Shown here: piece by piece, positions 1 through 5,905 of the stretch
Layout: each line of letters begins with the position of its first letter
Numbering within the stretch: the first letter of the stretch is position 1
DNA from: Nitrolancea sp040255925
GTDB taxonomy: Bacteria > Chloroflexota > Chloroflexia > Thermomicrobiales > Thermomicrobiaceae
Length of the DNA stretch: 9,403 nucleotides
Direction of reading: 5' to 3'
Assembly (NCBI GenBank): GCA_040255925.1
Contig: JBDZVX010000090.1
Coordinates: 1-9,403, forward strand
Notes under the pieces: model-generated
Databases searched by the model: none
What the model saw: only the letters and a program-made list of their open reading frames with translations
Told to the model about the DNA's origin: nothing
Translations under genes and position numbers: made by a program

Positions 1-385
1 CTAGAGACTCGACCGCATCAAGATCGATATTTCCTGCTTGGAAGTCCACGGAGCCGTCCGGCCGGCGTCCCGGTCTGAAGATAGCGATAGGCCGGACACC
101 GTAGTCCCACAAGGCCGCGGCTGCGGTCGTTTGGGCGACGATCCGCTCCGGCCGCTTCGGCAGGGAGATCGGGACGCCGCAGTCGTCGGTGAACTCCCAC
201 TGGCCGGACGTGGTCCCACTCGGCTGCGGGGCGTCACCGCCGCAGCTAGGGAGTACGGCGAGCACACCCAAGGCCAGACCACTGGCCAGTAGCCGTCGGC
301 GGGTGAGCGCTGCGACAAGGGCATCCCATTCGGTATCGGCCCACTCATAGGGTACGACGCGCGGGCGGTCCAGCAGCACAGCCAT
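1..385 (-). CDS. Siderophore-type ABC transporter binding lipoprotein, N-terminal part (SBP3)
   Basis: Reading leftwards from ATG 383-385 gives 128 open codons that leave the window, so the C-terminal part is not seen. An AAAGGA ribosome site lies about 8 bases upstream. Residues 1-27 form the leader shared in this locus (D6-R7-P8, W15, W20). A Tat-like TRRRL follows at 28-32, then a hydrophobic stretch and lipobox LPSC with Cys48, so export and lipid anchoring are expected. The mature start, WEFTDDCGVPISLP and then PERIVAQ, matches the first strand of the helical-backbone (TroA/FecB/FepB, PF01497) binding proteins and is very close to SBP1 of this window, including LWDYG. The likely role is capture of a ferric siderophore outside the membrane for the FecCD-type permease coded at 4842-6964. 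Ligand unknown. Cys69 replaces the Arg found at the same place in SBP1. A longer frame in another phase over this stretch (1-411) is a shadow: only this phase matches SBP1. Confidence 0.88.
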   Translation of the reverse strand, partial: MAVLLDRPRVVPYEWADTEWDALVAALTRRRLLASGLALGVLAVLPSCGGDAPQPSGTTSGQWEFTDDCGVPISLPKRPERIVAQTTAAAALWDYGVRPIAIFRPGRRPDGSVDFQAGNIDLDAVESL

Positions 386-614
386 TTCAACGAGGTCCTT
401 TCGATGGACACGGCACAAGCTGAACGTCAATCCCAGCGACCTGCTCTACAAGTCGGTATCGACGATCATTGAATGTCGTGGAGAATCCCGGCCACACGGC
501 GATCCGTTTTCCTCGGGGAGTCCGGCTCGGTGTCAAGCAACAAGTCGGATGCTCACGCAGCTCGAACCCGATCGGCCCGCGATCCCCATCCCTATACTGT
601 TGCTACGGCATAGC
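386..614. other. Intergenic stretch between reductase gene and SBP3
   Basis: These 229 bases lie between the FhuF-like stop and the SBP3 start, the widest gap in the leftward gene series. No convincing gene is seen. A weak 5-bp stem (GATCG/CGATC) lies around 570-585 without a T-run, so no terminator is called. The only promoter-like element is described at 508-536. Confidence 0.5.
508..536 (-). promoter_or_regulatory. Possible degenerate promoter for SBP3
   Basis: On the minus strand a perfect TTGACA (531-536) is followed after about 16-17 bases by GAGGAAAA or AGGAAA. This resembles, but degrades, the TTGACA-N17/18-TAGGATAA design seen three times at 4324-4652. If used, it would start SBP3 separately from the upstream genes with a leader of about 115 nt. 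The -10 match is poor, so this is a suggestion only. Confidence 0.25.
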
Positions 615-1478
615 CTACGAAGCGCTGCCCGGCTCATCCGCCCGGTTCTGTTGGTAGTCGATGAGAAGCCGCAGGCGTTCGTTGTCGGGCATCAGACGGC
701 ACGTGCCACAATAGCGCTGCTCCGGATCATTTTTCGCTTGCGTTGTCGTGTACCAAAGGCAGCAACCGGCCCGAATCCAGCACTCACCCGACTCACCCTC
801 GATTTCATACTGAAAGCGGCGTGGGCGGTGGCGTGTGGGAAACGAGCGGCCCGCGATGGTACGCGTCCAGTCCAGCCAGGCGGCGTCGAGACTGCGTCCG
901 TGACGACCCGCGTGCTCAAAACCATAGGCAAGCGAATCGAGGATTGAGCCCCAGGCGTTGGCAGAAGCTACAAGCTTCTCTACTCGGAACGCCCTGATCA
1001 ATGGCTCACAGGTCCGCCTCACTTCCGAAAAGAGGGCATCGGTAAGCGCCTGCTCATTCGGTAACACCTCGATGTCGGGCTGGCCGGCCCATGGATCTTT
1101 CGGCAAGACGAAGGCGTGGGTCTCCAGCAGGCGCAGGCCATCCAGCCGTTCGGTGCAGTGGACCATCGTGTTGTGGCTGAGAACCGGGACGCGTCGTTCC
1201 GCCATGAAGAGATAGCCCGCAAGGATGAGCGGGTAACCAATCACATCTCGAAACAAATAGTTTCCGACGACCTTCCTCGGGGCGCCTGCGTAGGGACTGA
1301 CCAGCATGTGCTCCAGCACCATTGTCCGGATGCCTGGGTTCAGGAAGGCCTCAACCCGGTACCAGCCTTCGTCACGGTCGGGCGGCCAGCCGTAGGCAAA
1401 TGAAGCCCACTCGATGAGCGAATCGAGCCGCGCCAGCGATGGAGCGAGTGATGGCGTGAGCAATGCGGGTGAGGTCAT
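615..1478 (-). CDS. FhuF-like ferric siderophore reductase (2Fe-2S)
   Basis: Predicted 287 residues. The C-terminus carries Cys239-Cys240 followed by YCGTC (Cys257, Cys260), the paired-Cys plus CxxC pattern of the FhuF C-terminal 2Fe-2S domain. FhuF proteins are cytoplasmic or membrane-associated and reduce Fe(III) in imported siderophores so that iron is released, which fits the surrounding uptake genes. The spacing CC-x16-CxxC is longer than the x10 of E. coli FhuF. An extra Cys at 233 lies close by. The N-terminal part (1-230) shows no motif I recognise and fits the poorly conserved body of FhuF-like proteins. ATG 1476-1478 was chosen because AAGGAAGGG stands just before it; a longer frame to 1544 adds 22 residues that overlap the tail of the pseudogene and have no site. 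The gene sits in the leftward series after the decayed binding-protein gene. Family call fairly sure, substrate unknown. Confidence 0.75.
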   Translation of the reverse strand: MTSPALLTPSLAPSLARLDSLIEWASFAYGWPPDRDEGWYRVEAFLNPGIRTMVLEHMLVSPYAGAPRKVVGNYLFRDVIGYPLILAGYLFMAERRVPVLSHNTMVHCTERLDGLRLLETHAFVLPKDPWAGQPDIEVLPNEQALTDALFSEVRRTCEPLIRAFRVEKLVASANAWGSILDSLAYGFEHAGRHGRSLDAAWLDWTRTIAGRSFPTRHRPRRFQYEIEGESGECWIRAGCCLWYTTTQAKNDPEQRYCGTCRLMPDNERLRLLIDYQQNRADEPGSAS

Positions 1479-1540
1479 ATCCCTTCCTTGTCGCGTGTCG
1501 CCACGCCCGAGCCGGTCCTGAACCGACGAAAAGGGCGGTC

Positions 1541-1825
1541 TCACTCAGGTACCGCTGCAACACATCCAAACTCGGCGAAGACCGTGTGGCCACCCTGGTC
1601 GAGGGCAAACTCGAATGGCTCGGGGTCGCTCATCTACCCGGCGCCCTCGGGCGTCGCACTGGGAGTTTGATCGTCGCCACCGCCAGTGGGAAGGATGGTA
1701 AACAGCGTCAGGGCTAGCCTCGGCTTGATCAGCTTGCGCCGGGTCAAGGCATCGACCAGTGCTTCCTATTCAGCCGGAGTCCAGCCAGTCGGCAGGGCGA
1801 GTGGACGATCCAACGTGCTCGTCAT
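1541..1825 (-). pseudogene. Decayed siderophore-binding lipoprotein gene (remnant of N-terminus)
   Basis: Read from ATG 1823-1825, codons 1-63 align without gaps to the start of SBP1 and SBP3: LDRP at 5-8, W15, PAE at 17-19, then EALVDALTRRKL at 21-32 and a hydrophobic stretch. Codon 20, Trp in both relatives, is TAG (1766-1768). The lipobox Cys (48 in both relatives) is Gly in LPTGGG. A second TAG sits at codon 64 (1634-1636). Weak similarity continues (FEF near codon 72, near the WEF/WTF of the mature start) to a stop near 1541. The remaining 250 or so codons of the binding domain are absent, because the FhuF-like gene begins at 1478. Start codon, AAGGAG ribosome site and the TGATG overlap with SBP2 are kept, so ribosomes may still make a 19-residue peptide. 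The lesions are seen directly; decay of a third Tat lipoprotein paralogue is the inference. Confidence 0.8.
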
Positions 1826-2853
1826 CAATGAACTCCTTGAAACTTCTTCAGGATATCTTCCAACCAACTCAAGAGATCGAGTGCACCGGAATAACTCATC
1901 GGGAAACCTGCGGGCGACGGATAGACGCGCTGCGCTTTGACGGCTTTCAGTCGTTTCCAACCGGGTTGATCCAACAATCGTTGTGTGCTCCTCGTCAGGG
2001 TGTAGTCGCTCAGTGCGTCGACGATGATCACATCCGCGTCGCCGAGCACGCTGATCTGCTGGTTGATGAACGTTTGGTAAACACCGGTCCTGCCCGCTGT
2101 CGCGGCGGCGAATTGCCCGCCGATATCGCTGAGTATCTGGCCTATCGGGGAATCTGGAGCGTAGAGGTGCCAGAATCTATCGCCAGATCCCTGGACAATG
2201 GCCCATTTCGTGATACTCAGGGGCTCGGCGAATTCTCGGGCGAGCGACGCGCAACGTTCCTGATACTGCTGTTTTAGCCCTGCCATCTGGCGCACTCGCC
2301 CAACGAGATCGGCAAACAACTCAGATAAGGTCGCCCAGTTCCCTGGCTCCGACCACGGAAGCAGTACGGTCGGGGCAATGCCGGAAAGCTTATCGTAGGC
2401 GGAAATTGAGAAGGGAACGGCGAGGCCCACGACCAGATCAGGTTCGAGGGACGCTATCTTCTCGAGATCAGGATTGGCATACACGCCGACAGTGGAGATT
2501 TGTCTCATGGCCTGGAGGTAAGTGGGCAGGATGCTGGTCACCGAGAACTGAGGAACACCGGCTGGCGTGAATCCCACGTCTAGGAGATCGTAGGCCGAGT
2601 AGAGATCCAGGCAGACCACCCGCTGGGGACGAGCCGGGATCGCGAACGTACCCTGCGGTGTATTGATCGACCGGGTCGCCGGTGCGGTCGCGAAAGATGT
2701 TCTCGTGTCGTCGCAGACTGTCGGATCTGACAGCAGGTCGATGTCGCGACCTCCCCTTGCTGGCTCGGGACTGGATGGGGCGTCGTGCTGTGTCTCCCAT
2801 CCCGTATCAGCCCACTTCCCGGGCTGGCCGCCCGGATGTTCCAGTATCGTCAT
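1825..2853 (-). CDS. Siderophore-type binding protein without visible signal peptide (SBP2)
   Basis: Predicted 342 residues. From about residue 64 it reads as a helical-backbone (PF01497) ferric-siderophore binding protein: NTPQGTFAIPARPQRVV (64-80), CLDLYSAYDLLDVG, then PDLEKIASLEPDLVV (128-142) and a second lobe ending in a long C-terminal helix. Residues 1-60 are Pro-, Asp- and Gly-rich and hold no hydrophobic segment, twin Arg or lipobox; Cys47 lies in a polar context. The first 20 residues still resemble the shared leader (W14 and W19; ADTGW beside ADTEW of SBP3). ATG 2851-2853 was chosen because AGGAGG stands 7 bases upstream; it overlaps the stop of the 67-residue gene as TAATG, and its own stop overlaps the pseudogene start as TGATG. 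A 10-residue longer frame is less likely. Without a signal it may stay in the cytoplasm, use an unusual export route, or be a gene losing function. It is much more distant from SBP1 than SBP3 is, so its ligand may differ. Confidence 0.82.
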   Translation of the reverse strand: MTILEHPGGQPGKWADTGWETQHDAPSSPEPARGGRDIDLLSDPTVCDDTRTSFATAPATRSINTPQGTFAIPARPQRVVCLDLYSAYDLLDVGFTPAGVPQFSVTSILPTYLQAMRQISTVGVYANPDLEKIASLEPDLVVGLAVPFSISAYDKLSGIAPTVLLPWSEPGNWATLSELFADLVGRVRQMAGLKQQYQERCASLAREFAEPLSITKWAIVQGSGDRFWHLYAPDSPIGQILSDIGGQFAAATAGRTGVYQTFINQQISVLGDADVIIVDALSDYTLTRSTQRLLDQPGWKRLKAVKAQRVYPSPAGFPMSYSGALDLLSWLEDILKKFQGVH

Positions 2854-3056
2854 TAGTGGCCTCCTGGCAGCTTCTTCGACCACTCTTCCACGGCACCGGA
2901 CCGTACAATCGCCTTATCATTCTCAGCGGCGTAGTCATCAGTGCGAGGAAGGTCGGGCTGCAGATCACGACCTTCCTCCGGTGCTACGTTGACTATCTCA
3001 TCAGCAGCAGCCCAGTCTCTTGAACTGGCCCGAGGGCGGTCAGCCAATGCAGACAT
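2853..3056 (-). CDS. Small protein of unknown function with the shared leader
   Basis: A 67-residue acidic, hydrophilic protein with no membrane segment and no Cys. Its reality is supported by three things: the start shares the locus leader (D6-R7-P8-R9 and W15, identical in place to SBP1); an AGGGA site precedes ATG 3054-3056; and its stop overlaps the SBP2 start as TAATG, implying coupled translation. After the leader there is no Tat motif, lipobox or binding domain. A short GRDL (29-32) followed by Asp-rich sequence recalls GRDI (35-38) of the SBP2 N-terminus, so the two may share an origin. It could be a relic of another binding protein, a small cytoplasmic partner, or a peptide precursor. 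I do not recognise its family. Confidence 0.55.
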   Translation of the reverse strand: MSALADRPRASSRDWAAADEIVNVAPEEGRDLQPDLPRTDDYAAENDKAIVRSGAVEEWSKKLPGGH

Positions 3057-3115
3057 TCACCGTATCCCTGGCCGGCTGGACATCGAGGAATTCATTCCAC
3101 ACCAGTGCCGCGGCG

Positions 3116-4198
3116 TTAGGCGATTCCAGTGCGGCTTTTGCGGATGGCCTCGGCCAGTCCCCGTACATCGTTTGCGTAGCTCTTGTAGCTATAGGTCGGC
3201 TCGGTATTCCAGGGAGCAATCTGGCCAGCCTGTACGGCCGGGAGATTCTTCCAGGTCTCGATCATTGACATTTGCTCCAGCGTGGATGATCCGGCCCGGT
3301 TGTCATAGAGAATGAGATCGGCCGGATACTTGTTGGCTTGTTCCCAACTGAGCGTTTCCCAAAATTCTTCGGTCTCGGGCATGACGAGAGCCAATCCGAG
3401 TTCGCGGTAGAACATCAGGTCGGTAACAACCTTGGGATTGGCGATGTAGAGATTGTCCGGGGCACCGGAGATAACCAGCACGCTGAGTCCAGGCTTCTCC
3501 GCAACTGCTGCTTTGAGGTCATCTACGGCTTGATTGAAGCCGGACTTTGCCTCCGTGTTCTCCGGGGATTCCAAATTGGCGCCAAGTGCCTTTGCCAACT
3601 GTTCGAAGCGTTGGAGCGGCTGCGTGATGGGCACATCCCGCACGAGGATTGAGACCGCGGGTGCGATGGTTTTCAGTGCCGGCTCAGCCTCCGGCGGGAT
3701 ATTCCAGAGGGCATTCTCACCAGAGTAACTCTGCGTAACGACAAGATCCGGACGCAGCGCCGCTAGCTTTTCCAGGTCGAACTCCCCCCAAGCCTCCCCT
3801 ATTGACTCGACTTGCTGCGGGTCGACGTCGCCAGCCTGGGGAGCTTTCGAGCCATCCTCCATATGCATCGGACCGAAGACGCCAACCGGACGGAGGCCGT
3901 AGTCCCATAACGTGGCCGCGCCGGTGATCTGGGCAACGATCCGCTTCGGCTGGGCCGGAAGTGAAACGGCGACGCCCCGGTCGTCGGTAAAGGTCCACTG
4001 ACCCGTGCCGGACGGTGTGGCGCTACTGCCTGGCTGATTTTCATTTACACCGCCGCAAGCGGGTAGCAGAACCAATGCGCCGAGCGCAAGTCCTGTGGTG
4101 ATCAATCGTCGCCGGGTTAGTGTGCCGACTAAGGCGTTCCACTCGGCCTCGGTCCAACCAGCGGGTATGGCGCGCGGACGGTCCACGAGCTTGGTCAC
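3116..4198 (-). CDS. Iron-siderophore ABC transporter binding lipoprotein (SBP1)
   Basis: Predicted 360 residues, typical for the family. Order: leader 1-27 (D6-R7-P8-R9, W15, W20); Tat-like TRRRL at 28-32; hydrophobic 33-44; lipobox LPAC with Cys48; Ser/Thr/Pro-rich linker to about 67; then the mature start TFTDDRGVAVSLPAQPKRIV (69-88), LWDYG (97-101) and DLEKLAALRPDLVV (141-154), which mark the PF01497 fold of FepB/FhuD/DesE-like proteins. The C-terminal lobe has conserved-looking aromatic positions (WNTEPTYSYKSY). It should bind a ferric siderophore at the outer face of the membrane and deliver it to the permease pair. The start is GTG 4196-4198 with AAAGGAG 7 bases upstream. It is the first gene of the leftward series and lies opposite the permease operon across a shared control region. 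The closest relative in the window is the partial SBP3. Ligand cannot be told from sequence. Confidence 0.93.
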   Translation of the reverse strand: MTKLVDRPRAIPAGWTEAEWNALVGTLTRRRLITTGLALGALVLLPACGGVNENQPGSSATPSGTGQWTFTDDRGVAVSLPAQPKRIVAQITGAATLWDYGLRPVGVFGPMHMEDGSKAPQAGDVDPQQVESIGEAWGEFDLEKLAALRPDLVVTQSYSGENALWNIPPEAEPALKTIAPAVSILVRDVPITQPLQRFEQLAKALGANLESPENTEAKSGFNQAVDDLKAAVAEKPGLSVLVISGAPDNLYIANPKVVTDLMFYRELGLALVMPETEEFWETLSWEQANKYPADLILYDNRAGSSTLEQMSMIETWKNLPAVQAGQIAPWNTEPTYSYKSYANDVRGLAEAIRKSRTGIA

Positions 4199-4273
4199 TA
4201 CGAGTCTCCTTTGTTTCGACGGACCGCCGGGACCGTCGTACAGCCTATGGACGGCAACCGCGGCGAATTACTA

Positions 4274-4300
4274 TTTATAGCAGCTCGACTGTTTAAACAA
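4274..4300 (-). promoter_or_regulatory. Weak alternative promoter for SBP1
   Basis: On the minus strand TATAAA (4274-4279) lies 15 bases after TTGTTT (4295-4300). The spacing is short for sigma-70, and the element overlaps the inverted repeat at 4287-4317. The elements further upstream match better. Confidence 0.25.
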
Positions 4301-4317
4301 TCCTTAGTAAAACAGTC
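4287..4317. repeat. Inverted repeat at SBP1 start site (operator or 5' hairpin)
   Basis: GACTGTTT (4287-4294) and AAACAGTC (4310-4317) are perfect 8-base complements around a 15-base AT-rich centre. The dyad begins at about the predicted start of transcription from the promoter at 4324-4352. It could be the binding site of a dimeric repressor, for example an iron-sensing one, or a hairpin at the very 5' end of the SBP1 mRNA. No match to a known Fur or DtxR consensus could be established by eye. Confidence 0.55.
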
Positions 4318-4323
4318 AGGATT

Positions 4324-4352
4324 ATCCTAGCGGGGCCGTTTCCGTCTGTCAA
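4324..4352 (-). promoter_or_regulatory. Leftward promoter, proximal (P2)
   Basis: Minus strand: TTGACA (4347-4352), a 17-base spacer, then TAGGATAAT (-10 hexamer 4324-4329). This is a good sigma-70 type match. Predicted start near 4317, giving a leader of about 118 nt before the SBP1 GTG. The same design occurs at 4454-4483 and 4623-4652. Confidence 0.7.
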
Positions 4353-4453
4353 GTGCCAAATTGGGGGAGTTTCCGGGGCTCTTTCTGAAGCGGTACGTGA
4401 GTCCTGCGGTCCGACGGCTTCGCGCTGGAAGTCCGACCGTGGAGGTCGGGTTT

Positions 4454-4483
4454 ATCCTACGGGTGACCTCACTCGTCTGTCAA
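4454..4483 (-). promoter_or_regulatory. Leftward promoter, distal (P1)
   Basis: Minus strand: TTGACA (4478-4483), an 18-base spacer, then TAGGATAA (-10 hexamer 4454-4459). Predicted start near 4447, so its transcript passes through P2 and carries a leader of about 250 nt. A 6-bp inverted repeat, CCGACC (4433-4438) and GGTCGG (4444-4449), sits at the start site. Confidence 0.6.
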
Positions 4484-4622
4484 GAGGTTGAGCTGGGGCG
4501 GGTGTCCCAAGGATTGTCGCGGGGCAGCCTCCGCGTCGGCTGAGTACACTCGGTTTTTCCTCAGCACCCGTCGGCGTCAGATCTCGCCAAATCCTTTGCG
4601 ACACCCAGTGTGCGAGCAAGGC

Positions 4623-4652
4623 TTGACACCTGGAAGCGCACACCGGTAGGAT
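4623..4652 (+). promoter_or_regulatory. Rightward promoter for the permease-ATPase operon (P3)
   Basis: TTGACA (4623-4628), an 18-base spacer, then TAGGATAA (-10 hexamer 4647-4652). Predicted start near 4659. A 5-bp dyad, CCGAC (4657-4661) and GTCGG (4669-4673), lies at the start site, matching the arrangement at the distal leftward promoter. The permease GTG is about 180 bases downstream. Confidence 0.7.
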
Positions 4653-4673
4653 AAGCCCGACTTGGGCGGTCGG

Positions 4674-4841
4674 AATTCAATCCGAAAGCATTTGCCGGTA
4701 TGGCTCCGCCTCGGGGCCCCCGATACCGTCAAAGGGAGATCTCCCAGCCAGAATGAGACCGGACTTGATGAGGTTGACGGCATTGGTAGTTGCGAAATCC
4801 ATCGGTCGCCGGCCCCTGACTGTCCGGTTCGGAGCGGGCGC
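4674..4841 (+). other. GC-rich, foldable 5' leader of the permease operon
   Basis: This untranslated stretch lies between P3 and the permease start. CGGTAT (4696-4701) pairs with ATACCG (4723-4728) around a GC-rich loop. A perfect 12-base palindrome, GGGAGATCTCCC, follows at 4734-4745. A frame is open through this region (from 4662) but shows no conserved protein features, so I treat it as leader. It may carry post-transcriptional control; no known riboswitch could be matched. Confidence 0.4.
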
Positions 4842-5903
4842 GTGACGGTTACTGAGGGTTCGAGTGCCGTTCTCGACACCATCCCTGACAACCGGCTGCA
4901 GGTTCTTCCGACGGCTGCCCGTTCGCTCGGGCTCCTCCTGGGACTAGCCGGCGTCGTGCTGGTTGGGCTCCTGGGGCTGCGCATCGGCTCAATCCACGTC
5001 ACGACCCAGGAGGTCTGGAACGCCCTCTTTCACTACAACCCGCAGTCCTATGACGAGACGGTGATCCGCTCCTTGCGCCTACCGCGTACCGTGATTGCCA
5101 TTGCAGTCGGCGGTGGCTTGGCCGTCGCAGGCGCGATCATGCAGGCGGTGACGCGTAACCCGCTGGCCGGACCCTCGATTCTTGGCGTGAGCAGTGGTGC
5201 GAGCTTTGCCGTTGTAACGGCGATTTTTTACGGTGGGCTCGCGGCGACCAACCAGTACGTGTGGTTCGCCTTCGTCGGTGCCCTAGGCGCCTCTGCCTTA
5301 GTCTTCGCCATCGGTTCCGTGGGGAAGGGCGGGGCTTCGCCGGTCAAATTGGCGCTGGCCGGTGTCGTGGTCTCGGCGCTGCTGGCCGCCTGGACCAGCG
5401 CCCTGCTCCTCCTCGACCAGGCAACGCTGGATGTCGTCCGGTTCTGGCTGGCCGGTTCGGTCGCCGGTCGGGACTTTGCCACATTCTGGGCCGTCTCGCC
5501 GTTCCTGATCGGTGGCTCCCTGGCGTGTATCTTCATGGGACACCAGCTCAACGTGCTGAGTATGGGAGAAGACACCGCCCGCTCACTCGGGATGCGGACC
5601 GGGCGTGCCCGGCTGATCTGTGCGGTTCTGGTGGTGTTGATCACTGGTGCGGCGGTGGCAGCCGCCGGTCCCATTGGCTTCGTCGGATTGGCCACGCCGC
5701 ATATCGTGCGTTCCATCGTCGGACCTGATTACCGTTGGGTCTTACCCTATTCGCTGGTCTTCGGTGCCATCCTCCTGACGGGAGCCGACATGCTGGGCCG
5801 GGTGGTCGTCCGGCCGGCTGAATTGCAGGTCGGTATCATTACGGCTCTGGTCGGAGCGCCGTTCCTGGTCTACTTGGCGCGCCATCGGACCATCACGAAC
5901 TAG
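4842..5903 (+). CDS. FecCD-family siderophore ABC transporter permease, subunit 1
   Basis: Predicted 353 residues, usual for the family, with about nine to ten hydrophobic segments in the inner membrane. Family marks: RLPRT (79-83), NPLAGPSILGVSSGA (106-120), MGEDTARSLG (241-250, the cytoplasmic loop that contacts the ATPase) and GPIGFVGLATPH (276-287), followed by the C-terminal RPAELQVGIITALVGAP. The protein would pair with the next permease to form the channel for the ferric siderophore. GTG 4842-4844 was chosen because GGAG stands 7 bases before it and the length then fits; a frame from 4662 would add 60 polar residues. The stop is 2 bases before the next ATG, so the two permeases are probably translated in a coupled way. 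The FepD/FepG/FhuB type of subunit cannot be told apart. Confidence 0.92.
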   Translation: MTVTEGSSAVLDTIPDNRLQVLPTAARSLGLLLGLAGVVLVGLLGLRIGSIHVTTQEVWNALFHYNPQSYDETVIRSLRLPRTVIAIAVGGGLAVAGAIMQAVTRNPLAGPSILGVSSGASFAVVTAIFYGGLAATNQYVWFAFVGALGASALVFAIGSVGKGGASPVKLALAGVVVSALLAAWTSALLLLDQATLDVVRFWLAGSVAGRDFATFWAVSPFLIGGSLACIFMGHQLNVLSMGEDTARSLGMRTGRARLICAVLVVLITGAAVAAAGPIGFVGLATPHIVRSIVGPDYRWVLPYSLVFGAILLTGADMLGRVVVRPAELQVGIITALVGAPFLVYLARHRTITN

Positions 5904-5905
5904 CG

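Larger units (their letters stand above)
4433..4673. repeat. Inverted duplication of a promoter-hairpin module
   Basis: The left arm (4433-4483, read on the minus strand) and the right arm (4623-4673, plus strand) share the same plan over about 50 bases: TTGACA, 18 bases, TAGGATAA, one base, CCCGAC, 6 bases, GGTCGG, then a C/A-TTC end. Spacer bases differ while the motifs are kept, so selection on promoter and dyad is more likely than a recent copy. The 139 bases between the arms (4484-4622) hold no gene. Confidence 0.65.

Noticed and set aside
1..411. 136-codon minus-strand frame from 411
   Set aside because: It is in another phase from the frame at 1-385, which matches SBP1 residue by residue; this one is low-complexity and rich in Ser, Arg and Pro, typical of a shadow.
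4433..4673. Inverted arms as ends of an insertion sequence
   Set aside because: The 139 bases between the arms hold no transposase, no target duplication is seen, and the conserved parts are promoter motifs.
4743..4765. Cobalamin riboswitch (AGCCAG...GACC resembling the B12 box)
   Set aside because: The rest of the conserved core could not be found upstream, and the box itself is interrupted. A covariance search would settle it.
4662..4841. 60-residue N-terminal extension of the first permease
   Set aside because: It has no ribosome site and polar, unconserved sequence, and begins only a few bases after the predicted transcription start. GTG 4842 has GGAG and gives the family length.
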